Below are positions 44,667-52,249 of a DNA stretch of 64,000 nt, piece after piece. The position numbers were made by a program, and so were the translations under genes. Under the pieces are notes generated by a model. The model saw only the letters and a list, made by a program, of their open reading frames with translations, was not told where the DNA came from and ran no database searches. Origin of the DNA: an uncultured Bacilli bacterium (GTDB taxonomy: Bacteria > Bacillota_I > Bacilli_A > RF39 > UBA660); the NCBI GenBank assembly GCA_934096175.1, contig CAKOLG010000002.1, forward strand, positions 1-64,000, given 5' to 3'. Positions within the stretch are counted from its first letter, which is position 1, and the number at the start of each line of letters is the position of its first letter.

Positions 44667-44921
44667 ATGGAAAAAGTAATCTTAAAAAATAATGATCAAA
44701 CAAAAGAATATGATGTACTTTTTACTTTCCGTTACAATGGTGAAAAATACGTTACTTATACTAATTATGAAAAAAATGAAAATGGAAATTTAATATGCTA
44801 TTCATCAGTTGAAAGGAATCAAAAATTAGTACCAATTACAGATGAAAAAGCTTTAGATATCATAAATGAAATGCTAAAAACACTAACTAATTCTACAAAA
44901 CAAAAATTTCAAAACAAATAA
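44667..44921 (+). CDS. DUF1292-family protein (YrzB-like)
   Basis: 84 aa, small beta-strand protein. The pattern EYDVLFTFRYNGEKYVTYTNYE...GNLICYSSVER matches the DUF1292 family, which in many Bacillota sits near yrrK/yrzL. Function unknown. AGGAGG lies before the ATG and the gene is three bases behind the PP2C gene, so it closes this operon. Terminator follows. Confidence 0.82.
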   Translation: MEKVILKNNDQTKEYDVLFTFRYNGEKYVTYTNYEKNENGNLICYSSVERNQKLVPITDEKALDIINEMLKTLTNSTKQKFQNK

Positions 44922-44944
44922 AGAACGAAAACGTTCTTTTTTTG
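44921..44944 (+). terminator. Rho-independent terminator
   Basis: AAGAACG (44921-44927) pairs with CGTTCTT (44932-44938), then Ts. Confidence 0.88.
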
Positions 44945-44993
44945 AAAAATAAATTATATAAGTGATATAATAATTAGGTATAGGAGGTTAATA

Positions 44994-45686
44994 ATGATAT
45001 ATACAAATGAAGTAGAAAACATGTGTAAAGTTGCAAAAGGAGTAGACCATGGACCTGCTCCAATACCTGAAGAAGGTAAATGGATTAAAGCGAAAGAAAT
45101 AAAAGATATTTCTGGATTAACTCATGGTATAGGTTGGTGTGCGCCTCAACAAGGTGCTTGTAAGCTTACCTTAAATATTAAAGAAGGAATTATTGAAGAA
45201 GCCTTAGTTGAAACTGTTGGTTGTTCAGGAATGACTCACAGTGCAGCAATGGCTGGAGAAATTTTAGTTGGTAAAACTATTCTAGAAGCCTTAAACACAG
45301 ATTTAGTTTGTGATGCCATTAATACGGCAATGCGTGAACTATTCTTGCAAATTGTTTATGGTCGTAGTCAATCTGCATTTTCTGAAGGTGGACTATCAAT
45401 AGGTGCAGGATTAGAAGACTTAGGAAAAGGTCATCGTAGCCAAGTTGGAACAATTTATAGTACTAAAATTAAAGGCCCAAGATATTTGGAACTTGCCGAA
45501 GGCTATATAGTAGAAATTGGCCTAGATAAAGATGATCAAATAATAGGATACAAATATGTCAATCTAGGAAAAATGATGGACAATATAAAAGCTGGTATAG
45601 AGCCAATGGAAGCTATCGAAAAAGCAAGTGGAACTTATGGAAGATTTGCTGAAGCAGTTAAAACGATAGATCCTAGAAAAGAATAG
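44994..45686 (+). CDS. NifU/IscU-like iron-sulfur scaffold protein of the GGGtGRT pair
   Basis: 230 aa. The sequence VETVGCSGMTHSAAMAGEILVGKTILEAL has the IscU/NifU-type Cys region (GCSG) and HAxxAGE-like helix; another Cys lies in GWCAPQQGAC. The C-terminal half (YLELAEGYIVEIGLDKDDQIIGYKYVNLGKM) is unlike IscU. AGGAGG lies seven bases before the ATG. It is followed 15 bases later by the GGGtGRT gene, its constant partner in many anaerobic Bacillota. An iron-sulfur role is likely; the client is unknown. Confidence 0.82.
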   Translation: MIYTNEVENMCKVAKGVDHGPAPIPEEGKWIKAKEIKDISGLTHGIGWCAPQQGACKLTLNIKEGIIEEALVETVGCSGMTHSAAMAGEILVGKTILEALNTDLVCDAINTAMRELFLQIVYGRSQSAFSEGGLSIGAGLEDLGKGHRSQVGTIYSTKIKGPRYLELAEGYIVEIGLDKDDQIIGYKYVNLGKMMDNIKAGIEPMEAIEKASGTYGRFAEAVKTIDPRKE

Positions 45687-45701
45687 TCAAGGAGGAAAAA
45701 T

Positions 45702-46700
45702 ATGGCATTGTTTGAAAGTTATGAAAGAAGAATAGAACAAATTAAACCAGTAATGGCAAAATATGGTATTAAAGATTTTGAAGACGCAAGAAATATTTGT
45801 TTAGAAAAGGGCTTTGATCCATATGAAATAGTAAAAAATGTTCAACCAATATGTTTTGAAAATGCATGTTGGGCCTACACTTTAGGAGCAGCAATTGCAA
45901 TTAAATCTAATAGAACTAAAGCTTCAGAAGCCGCTAAAGCAATTGGTGAAGGCCTACAAGCTTTCTGTATTCCAGGCTCAGTAGCTGATGATCGTAAAGT
46001 TGGTTTAGGTCATGGAAACTTAGCTTCTATGTTGCTATCTGAAGAAACAAAATGTTTTGCTTTTCTTGCTGGACACGAATCATTTGCAGCTGCTGAAGGT
46101 GCAATAGGTATTGCAAGAAATGCTAATAAAGTCAGAAAAGAACCATTAAAAGTTATTTTAAATGGTTTAGGTAAAGACGCTGCTCAAATAATTTCTAGAA
46201 TAAATGGTTTTACTTATGTAAAAACAGACTTTGATTTCTTTAATGGTAAAGTTAATATTATTGACGAAATAAAATATTCTGACGGCGAAAGAAGCAAAGT
46301 TAGATGCTATGGCGCAAATGATGTTAGAGAAGGTGTAGCAATAATGCACTTAGAAGGCGTTGATGTTTCAATAACCGGAAATTCAACAAACCCAACACGT
46401 TTCCAACACCCTGTAGCCGGAACTTATAAAAAAGAATGTATTGAACAAGGAAAGAAATACTTCTCTGTTGCATCAGGTGGAGGAACAGGTAGAACTTTAC
46501 ACCCTGATAACATTGCAGCAGGACCTGCTTCATACGGTATGACAGATACTATGGGAAGAATGCACAGTGATGCACAATTCGCAGGTTCATCATCAGTTCC
46601 AGCTCACGTTGAAATGATGGGACTAATTGGTATGGGTAACAATCCAATGGTCGGAGCAACCGTTTCTATTGCCGTTGCTATTGAAGAAGCAACAAAATAA
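45702..46700 (+). CDS. GGGtGRT family protein
   Basis: 332 aa. The name-giving motif GGGTGRTLHPDNIAAGPASYG is present near residue 253. Other conserved blocks: FENACWAYTLGAAIAIK, IGEGLQAFCIPGSVADDRKVGLGHGNLA, AGHESFAAAEGAIGIA and MHSDAQFAGSSSVPAHVEMMGLIG. No membrane segment. The family is widespread in anaerobic Bacillota and has no established function that I know of. AAGGAGG precedes the ATG. It forms a two-gene operon with the NifU-like gene, so iron-sulfur chemistry or an enzyme that uses a cluster is the best guess. Confidence 0.92.
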   Translation: MALFESYERRIEQIKPVMAKYGIKDFEDARNICLEKGFDPYEIVKNVQPICFENACWAYTLGAAIAIKSNRTKASEAAKAIGEGLQAFCIPGSVADDRKVGLGHGNLASMLLSEETKCFAFLAGHESFAAAEGAIGIARNANKVRKEPLKVILNGLGKDAAQIISRINGFTYVKTDFDFFNGKVNIIDEIKYSDGERSKVRCYGANDVREGVAIMHLEGVDVSITGNSTNPTRFQHPVAGTYKKECIEQGKKYFSVASGGGTGRTLHPDNIAAGPASYGMTDTMGRMHSDAQFAGSSSVPAHVEMMGLIGMGNNPMVGATVSIAVAIEEATK

Positions 46701-46730
46701 AAAAGAAAACATTGCAGTGTTTTCTTTTTT
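46701..46730. terminator. Bidirectional terminator
   Basis: AAAAGAAAACA (46701-46711) pairs with TGTTTTCTTTT (46718-46728). Ts follow on the + strand, and the As ahead serve the - strand amidase gene. Confidence 0.88.
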
Positions 46731-46741
46731 TACTTCAAAAA

Positions 46742-47371
46742 TTACTTAAGTGTTTTTGCTCTATCAACATCAATACTAACATTTTCTTCAAATACTTCAT
46801 CAAATAAATCGTTATATTGCAAGCATTTTTTAATTTCGTTTTTAAATAACTCAAATCCACCATATTGGTTGTGATTTAAACGACTTGGACAATCTTTAAC
46901 TTCTTTACCACACATAATACGTGCAGTTTTATGAGAAATAACTCTTTCAAAAGGAATATTCCACTTAATCATCAAAGTAGCTGCTAATTTAGCTTGATTG
47001 TGTAATGCATCACAATAACTAATTCCTTTACATACTAATCTCTCTATTCCAATACTACAAAAATTTAAATCAGTTCCAGTATGTTTGACCCAATAAGTAT
47101 CTGGTATAAAATGATAGATTTTTTTATCTCCTACTAAATAATGATAACCAATAGCAGAACCATTTAAACCATCAGTTAAAATTTTATCTGCATAGTGTTG
47201 CATATCATAACTTTCTGGAGTTTTACCTAATCCTAATGATACTTCGTGTATTACAATATATTTTGGTATTTGACTACCAAGTTTCATATTGGTTGCCTCT
47301 TCAGGTAAAAAATGGTCCTCAACTCTAACACTTTTAATACCTTCACTAAGTTTATATTTCTTTTTACTCAT
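46742..47371 (-). CDS. N-acetylmuramoyl-L-alanine amidase (amidase-2 type) without signal peptide
   Basis: 209 aa. Amidase-2/PGRP zinc features: YIVIHEVSLG (first His ligand), YHYLVGDKKIYHFI, KHTGTDLNFCSIGIE, and VISHKTARIMCGKEVKDCPSRL with the second His and the Cys ligand (DCPSR). It cuts the bond between MurNAc and the stem peptide. No signal peptide or binding domain is seen. Such compact forms occur as phage endolysins, but no other phage gene is nearby. Read from the - strand; GAGGAG precedes the ATG by nine bases. Confidence 0.9.
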   Translation of the reverse strand: MSKKKYKLSEGIKSVRVEDHFLPEEATNMKLGSQIPKYIVIHEVSLGLGKTPESYDMQHYADKILTDGLNGSAIGYHYLVGDKKIYHFIPDTYWVKHTGTDLNFCSIGIERLVCKGISYCDALHNQAKLAATLMIKWNIPFERVISHKTARIMCGKEVKDCPSRLNHNQYGGFELFKNEIKKCLQYNDLFDEVFEENVSIDVDRAKTLK

Positions 47372-47496
47372 CTAAAACTTCTCCTCAATTAACATATAAT
47401 ACTACATAATAAAATAAAACGCCAATTTAAACTAAAAAAAATCATATAAACATAAGTATCGCATATATTTTATTAGAAAGAGAGGAACCAAAATAT
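47372..47496. promoter_or_regulatory. Divergent intergenic region, amidase / spoVS
   Basis: 125 bases that must hold two opposing promoters. It is nearly pure A/T, so several -10-like elements occur and I cannot choose. SpoVS of B. subtilis is driven by sigma-H, but I see no clear sigma-H match. AGAGAGGA precedes spoVS. Confidence 0.4.
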
Positions 47497-47757
47497 ATGG
47501 AAATATTAAAAGTATCTAGTAAATCAAATTCAAATAAAGTAGCAGGAGCAATTGCTAATATTTTTAGAGAAAAGGGTAGTGTTGAAATTCAAACTATCGG
47601 AGCAGGATCACTTAATCAAGCAATTAAAGCTGTATGCATAGCTCGAGGATTCGTAGCACCTAGTGGTTTAAACCTTGTGTGTATTCCAGCATTTACAGAT
47701 ATTGAAATTGATGGATCAGAAAAAACAGCTATAAAACTAATTGTAGAAGCTAAATAA
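47497..47757 (+). CDS. spoVS: Stage V sporulation protein S
   Basis: Alba-fold protein of 86 aa, full length. EILKVSSKSNSNKVAGAIANIFREKG, VEIQTIGAGSLNQAIKAVCIARGFVAPSG and IPAFTDIEIDG are the highly conserved SpoVS blocks. In B. subtilis loss of SpoVS blocks spore coat and cortex stages; it also affects septation. It is present in some non-sporulating species too. Single-gene unit with a terminator overlapping its stop. Confidence 0.96.
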   Translation: MEILKVSSKSNSNKVAGAIANIFREKGSVEIQTIGAGSLNQAIKAVCIARGFVAPSGLNLVCIPAFTDIEIDGSEKTAIKLIVEAK

Positions 47758-47772
47758 CTTCTACTTTTTTTT
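47743..47772 (+). terminator. Terminator overlapping the spoVS stop
   Basis: GTAGAAG (47743-47749) pairs with CTTCTAC (47758-47764), then eight Ts. Confidence 0.85.
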
Positions 47773-47810
47773 AATATAAAACCTATGATATAATGAAAAT
47801 AGGTGATTAT

Positions 47811-48527
47811 ATGAATTCCGAAGATAACTTAAATTTATTTATTAATGATTTATACAATGAAATATATAACAATTTTACAGTCACTAAAATAAATTATCAA
47901 AGTTTAGAAAAAAAAGTTTTTTCTTTATTAAAACAATCCTTAAAAACACACCAATATGAAATAGAAATAGGTTCCTATAAAATAAATTTTAATCCTCAAA
48001 ACATTTTAGTTTCCTATGAAACCTTATCTACATATTTGGAAATTTCAAATACAGATATTCATGAAGAAAATGAAATAATTGATAATATAGTGTATTATGC
48101 AATTGAAGAGGAAACTCAAAAAAATGTCGAACATATACCAGAAAAATCAGTTTTAAAAACAAGTACTTCAGTTATAAAATACGACAGTAATTATCAAGAA
48201 AACATATATATAGAATTTATAAATTGTGCCAACAAAGACTTTAAATATTATCTAAAAGATTCTAATGATATCACATATATCGGTGAAAACTCCATTATTA
48301 TAAGTAAAGAATTTAGTTTAAATGACAATCGCTTAGACGTTAATAACTATTTTAAAGTTAGTATTATTCCTATAAAATATAATCAAGAAACAAATAATTT
48401 TAGCGTTGTAACAACCGCACAAACCAAAAAGCAATATCGTACAATTTTCCCAAATACTGACTACCAAAAAGAGATAATAAAACATATTTATAATAGTATT
48501 GTAAAGTTTTATAGTAACTATATTTAA
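47811..48527 (+). CDS. Protein of unknown function (238 aa)
   Basis: Not recognised. No signal peptide or membrane helix. The sequence is acidic, Asn/Ile/Tyr-rich, with alternating hydrophobic stretches that suggest mixed beta structure (IEIGSYKINFNPQNILVSY, NIYIEFINCANKDFKYYL). ATG at 47811 has AGGTGAT five bases upstream, so the in-frame ATG at 47793 is not used. TATAAT near 47789 is a likely -10. Single-gene unit between two terminators. The position after spoVS does not prove a sporulation role. Confidence 0.72.
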   Translation: MNSEDNLNLFINDLYNEIYNNFTVTKINYQSLEKKVFSLLKQSLKTHQYEIEIGSYKINFNPQNILVSYETLSTYLEISNTDIHEENEIIDNIVYYAIEEETQKNVEHIPEKSVLKTSTSVIKYDSNYQENIYIEFINCANKDFKYYLKDSNDITYIGENSIIISKEFSLNDNRLDVNNYFKVSIIPIKYNQETNNFSVVTTAQTKKQYRTIFPNTDYQKEIIKHIYNSIVKFYSNYI

Positions 48528-48528
48528 T

Positions 48529-48550
48529 AAAGTGTAAATACACTTTTTTT
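48529..48550 (+). terminator. Rho-independent terminator
   Basis: AAAGTGT (48529-48535) pairs with ACACTTT (48540-48546), then Ts. Confidence 0.85.
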
Positions 48551-48595
48551 TAATTGAATAAAATAATATAATTATAATGAAAGAAGGATAAAATA

Positions 48596-49588
48596 ATGAA
48601 TTTTATACAAACAATAAAAGAAAAAGCTCAAGCCAATATAAAAAGAATAATTCTTCCAGAATCAATGGACTTAAGAGTACTAAAAGCTGCCAGTATTTGT
48701 CAAAAAGAAAAAATTGCTCAAATAATTTTAATTGGTGAGGAAGATAAAATCAAAACATTAACTAAAGGCGAAGTTGATTTACAAGATGTAGAAATTATTA
48801 ATCCACTTACTAGTGAATTAACTAAAAAAATAGTTAATGATTTATATGAACTACGTAAAGAAAAGGGTATGACAATAGAACAAGCCAATAAACTAGTTGT
48901 TGAAGACTATATGTATTATGCTTGTATGTTAGTTCACGAAAACTATGCTGATGGTGTTGTATCAGGTGCTTGCCATTCAACTTCAAACACACTAAGACCA
49001 GCACTGCAAATCATCAAAACTGCCCCCAACTCTAAATTGGTATCAGCATTTTTTCTAATGGTAGTTCCTAATTGCCAATACGGTTATAATGGTACCTTCA
49101 TTTTTGGAGATTCAGGCCTAGAACAAAATCCTACACCAGAAAAATTAGCCGCCATCGCTGCTGCATCTTCTGAATCATTTGAAACATTAACGGGTCAAAA
49201 AGCCATTACCGCTTTATTATCCCACTCCACAAAAGGTAGTGCTAAACATCCTGATGTAGATAAAGTTTTAGAAGCTCTTAAAATAGCCAAAGAAGAATAC
49301 CCACAATATAATATAGATGGTGAACTGCAACTTGATGCTGCTATTATCCCCGAAGTAGCTCAATCTAAAGCCCCAAATTCCCCAGTTGCTGGAAAAGCCA
49401 ATGTTTTAATTTTTCCAGATCTAGATGCTGGTAATATTGGTTATAAATTAGTACAACGTCTTGCTAAAGCAGAAGCTTATGGACCAATTACTCAAGGAAT
49501 TAGAAAACCTATTAATGACTTGTCACGCGGTTGTAGTGTTGAAGATATCGTTGGAGTTGTTGCGATAACATCTGTTCAAGCAAAATAA
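48596..49588 (+). CDS. pta: Phosphate acetyltransferase
   Basis: Interconverts acetyl-CoA and acetyl phosphate in fermentation, with acetate kinase (not in the window) making ATP. The short clostridial/bacillar form of 330 aa. Blocks: RIILPESMDLRVLKAA, DGVVSGACHSTSNTLRPALQIIKT, FFLMVVPN, GDSGLEQNPTPEKLA, ALLSHSTKGSAKHPDV, GELQLDAAIIPEVA and NVLIFPDLDAGNIGYKL. GAAGGA precedes the ATG. Points to acetate-forming energy metabolism. Confidence 0.96.
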   Translation: MNFIQTIKEKAQANIKRIILPESMDLRVLKAASICQKEKIAQIILIGEEDKIKTLTKGEVDLQDVEIINPLTSELTKKIVNDLYELRKEKGMTIEQANKLVVEDYMYYACMLVHENYADGVVSGACHSTSNTLRPALQIIKTAPNSKLVSAFFLMVVPNCQYGYNGTFIFGDSGLEQNPTPEKLAAIAAASSESFETLTGQKAITALLSHSTKGSAKHPDVDKVLEALKIAKEEYPQYNIDGELQLDAAIIPEVAQSKAPNSPVAGKANVLIFPDLDAGNIGYKLVQRLAKAEAYGPITQGIRKPINDLSRGCSVEDIVGVVAITSVQAK

Positions 49589-49616
49589 AAAATATTTCTC
49601 GAAGAAATATTTTTTT
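49587..49616. terminator. Bidirectional terminator between pta and a - strand gene
   Basis: AAAATATTTC pairs with GAAATATTTT around a TCGA loop; A-run and T-run on either side serve both strands. Confidence 0.85.
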
Positions 49617-50325
49617 AATGTAATAAATATAAAGTAATTAAAGTCAACGCTGCTGTAAAGACTAAAGAAAATATAAGTAATTCAAAAGTACCAGAATATC
49701 CTGCTTTTTTTTGTTCTTTTCGCAAAGTTAATTTTATTGCTTCTTCATTTTTTCCCATTTTATTTGTTGCAAAATTATTATTATCAAATTCATGTAACTT
49801 AGCTATCGCTTCAGTTTGATGAACATTTGATTTAGTATTATCAGATTCTAACCCAATTTCATAATTTCTAAAAGTTATAATTTCTTGACGTAATCCCGGA
49901 ATTAAAAAATCTTCATATAATGATAAATCTTTTAAAAAAGCATAATAATCATTAACTTTTTTTTGTTCTTCTTCATTAAAAGGTGTATCTCTATTTATTA
50001 GTTGATAAAATTCATCACTACTAATCAATTCCTCTTTTTTATTAGAATTATCTTCATCACTTTTACCATTATCTTCAAAATTACTATTTAATCTTGCTGC
50101 ATGCAATTTTATAATTTTAAAAATATCTTCGCTAGATAAAACACTCAAAGACCCAAAAAAAACTTCATTCGTTCCTAATAAATCATTAATATTAAATTGA
50201 CTTATATCTACACGTTCATTCGAATATATTAAATATTTACCTTCCATACTTAAGTCTTTAAGACTTTCAGGAAATTCTTCATATAAATTAGCTAAAGTAT
50301 TTCTATTAACATCTACTATTTCCAT
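49615..50325 (-). CDS. Unknown protein with C-terminal membrane anchor (236 aa)
   Basis: Not recognised. The protein is acidic and helical, ending in one membrane helix (FELLIFSLVFTAALTLITLYLL), so the bulk faces the cytoplasm as a tail-anchored protein. The middle (EDNGKSDEDNSNKKEE) is a disordered acidic linker. ATG at 50325 follows AGGTGAT on the - strand; the frame from 50370 is longer but has no binding site. It is divergent from sufB with about 80 bases between. Confidence 0.72.
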   Translation of the reverse strand: MEIVDVNRNTLANLYEEFPESLKDLSMEGKYLIYSNERVDISQFNINDLLGTNEVFFGSLSVLSSEDIFKIIKLHAARLNSNFEDNGKSDEDNSNKKEELISSDEFYQLINRDTPFNEEEQKKVNDYYAFLKDLSLYEDFLIPGLRQEIITFRNYEIGLESDNTKSNVHQTEAIAKLHEFDNNNFATNKMGKNEEAIKLTLRKEQKKAGYSGTFELLIFSLVFTAALTLITLYLLH

Positions 50326-50408
50326 ATTATCACCTATAATAATATTAACAAAGAAATAAATTATTTTCAAATAATAATTAATATTGTATAATATATATCG
50401 TGATTATT

Positions 50409-51701
50409 ATGAAAAAAGAGCTAAATGAAGAATTTGTAATTGAATTATCCAAAAAAAAGCATGAACCAAGTTGGATGTTAGAATTTAGATTAAAATCATT
50501 TGCTAAATTTAAAGAATTAGACAACCCTAAGTTTGGTCCAAAATTGGAATTTGATTTCAATAACATAAATTATTATAAATCTAATGAAGAAAAATTAACT
50601 AACAAATGGGAAGATGTTAATTGTAGCATTAGAAATAGGTTCGATGAACTAGGGGTAATAGATGCTGAAAATAAGTACTTAGGTGGAGTTACAAACCAGT
50701 TTGAAAGTGAAGTCGTTTATCATAATCAAAAAATAGACGATGGAATTATTTTTACTTCAACAGATGATGCCCTACAAAAATATCCAGACCTTTTTAAGCA
50801 ATATTTTAATCATTTAGTAAATTATACTGAAAACAAATTTACTGCTTTAAACGGTGCCGTGTGGAGTGGTGGATCATTTATTTACATCCCTAAGGGTGTA
50901 AAAGTTGATAGACCTCTTCAAAGCTATTTTCGTATTGAAACAGAAAGTCTTGGTCAGTTTGAAAGAACAATAATTATTGTTGATGAAGGAGCCGATTTAA
51001 GTTACATAGAAGGTTGTACCGCCAAAAACTTTAGTGTTAGTTCACTTCATGCTGGTGTTGTAGAAATCTTTATAAAAAAGAATGCCCATTGCCGTTATTC
51101 TACAATCCAAAATTGGTCAACAGATGTTTATAACTTAGTTACCAAAAGAGCAATTGTTGATGCATACGGAACTATGGAGTGGGTAGATGGTAATTTAGGA
51201 AGTAAAGTCACAATGAAATATCCTTCATGTATTTTAAAAGGTGAAGGAGCAACAGGCAATTCCATAAGTATAGCTTATGCTAAGGAAAATCAGCATCTAG
51301 ATGCTGGTGCAAAAATGATTCACTTAGCGCCAAATACTAAAAGTAATATAATTAGTAAATCAATTGCAGAAAAAGGTGGCATCAGTAACTACCGTGGCTT
51401 AACAAAGATAACAAAAGCAGCAACCAACAGCCAGGCAACAGTTAAATGTGATACAATCATTTTGGACGAATTATCAAAAAGTGACACCTTTCCAACAAAC
51501 ATTGTCGGCAATAATAGCAGTACTTTGGAACATGAAGCAACAATTTCTAAAATAAGTGCTGAAAAATTATTTTACTTAACTAGCAAAGGTTTAGATGAAA
51601 ATTCTGCTAAAGAACTGCTGATTATGGGATTTATTAGTGACTTTAAAAAAGAACTTCCAATGGAATATGCAGTAGAATTAAATAGATTAATAAAAGAGTA
51701 A
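50409..51701 (+). CDS. sufB: Fe-S cluster assembly protein SufB
   Basis: Scaffold subunit of the SUF system. Conserved SufB blocks: EPSWMLEFRLKSF, NKFTALNGAVWSGGSFIYIPKGVKVDRPLQSYFRI, LGQFERTIIIVDEGADLSYIEGCTA, STIQNWSTDVYNLVTKRA, and LEHEATISKISAEKLFYLTSKG. At 430 aa it is slightly shorter than common forms of about 465. ATG at 50409 has GTGAT upstream; GTG at 50400 is possible. Its usual partners sufC, sufD, sufS and sufU are not next to it, and a terminator follows directly. Confidence 0.95.
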   Translation: MKKELNEEFVIELSKKKHEPSWMLEFRLKSFAKFKELDNPKFGPKLEFDFNNINYYKSNEEKLTNKWEDVNCSIRNRFDELGVIDAENKYLGGVTNQFESEVVYHNQKIDDGIIFTSTDDALQKYPDLFKQYFNHLVNYTENKFTALNGAVWSGGSFIYIPKGVKVDRPLQSYFRIETESLGQFERTIIIVDEGADLSYIEGCTAKNFSVSSLHAGVVEIFIKKNAHCRYSTIQNWSTDVYNLVTKRAIVDAYGTMEWVDGNLGSKVTMKYPSCILKGEGATGNSISIAYAKENQHLDAGAKMIHLAPNTKSNIISKSIAEKGGISNYRGLTKITKAATNSQATVKCDTIILDELSKSDTFPTNIVGNNSSTLEHEATISKISAEKLFYLTSKGLDENSAKELLIMGFISDFKKELPMEYAVELNRLIKE

Positions 51702-51710
51702 AAAAAATTA

Positions 51711-51747
51711 AAAATACTATAAATAAGCTTTTTATAGTATTTTTTTA
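51711..51747 (+). terminator. Rho-independent terminator after sufB
   Basis: AAAATACTATAAA (51711-51723) pairs with TTTATAGTATTTT (51731-51743), then more Ts. Confidence 0.88.
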
Positions 51748-51876
51748 TGTCAAAAAAAGATTTTGTATCTTATAAAAACATTTTTTTAATAAATTTTATC
51801 ATCTAAAACATAAATATGGTGATTTGCAAAAAAAAATAAAACATATTATCATGCATTGCGAAAGGGGGGGACTTTC

Positions 51877-52215
51877 ATGTTAAATCAAGTAGTCTTAGTT
51901 GGTAGATTAACTGATGATCCAGAACTTATAACATCTGAAAATGGCAAAAAAGTAACTACTGTAACTTTAGCTGTTCAAAGAACATACAAAAATAGCGATG
52001 GCCTATATGAAGCTGATTTTATTCGTTGCATATTATGGAATGCAATCGCTGCAAGTACAGTAGAGTATTGTCATAAAGGCGATATAGTCGGTGTAAAAGG
52101 TTATATTAAAACTAGTTCATACGAAGATAAAGAAGGAATAAAAAGATATAATACTGATGTAATCGCCGAAAAAGTAACTTTTTTATCAAGCAAGCCTAAA
52201 AATAATGAAGAATAA
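51877..52215 (+). CDS. ssb: Single-stranded DNA-binding protein, short form lacking the acidic tail
   Basis: OB-fold protein of 112 aa. LNQVVLVGRLTDDPEL, TVTLAVQRTYKN, DFIRCILWNAIAASTVEYCHKGDIVGVKGYI and DVIAEKVTFLSSK are typical. It ends NNEE soon after the OB fold, with no DDDIPF-type tip that recruits partner proteins. This matches the short SsbB class linked to competence in B. subtilis. ATG at 51877 follows a run of seven Gs; the TTG-led longer frame is not used. A second, full-length ssb is expected elsewhere. Confidence 0.93.
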   Translation: MLNQVVLVGRLTDDPELITSENGKKVTTVTLAVQRTYKNSDGLYEADFIRCILWNAIAASTVEYCHKGDIVGVKGYIKTSSYEDKEGIKRYNTDVIAEKVTFLSSKPKNNEE

Positions 52216-52223
52216 CTAGAAAT

Positions 52224-52248
52224 AAAAAAAGATATAAAATTTTATATC
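52224..52248 (-). terminator. Terminator for the - strand gene
   Basis: A perfect 18-base palindrome, GATATAAAATTTTATATC (52231-52248), with the A-run at 52224-52230 giving a T-run on the - strand. Confidence 0.75.
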
Positions 52249-52249
52249 A

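Noticed and set aside
46742..47371. Prophage remnant suggested by the amidase
   Set aside because: No holin, tail, integrase or att-like repeats nearby; the flanking genes are ordinary chromosomal genes.
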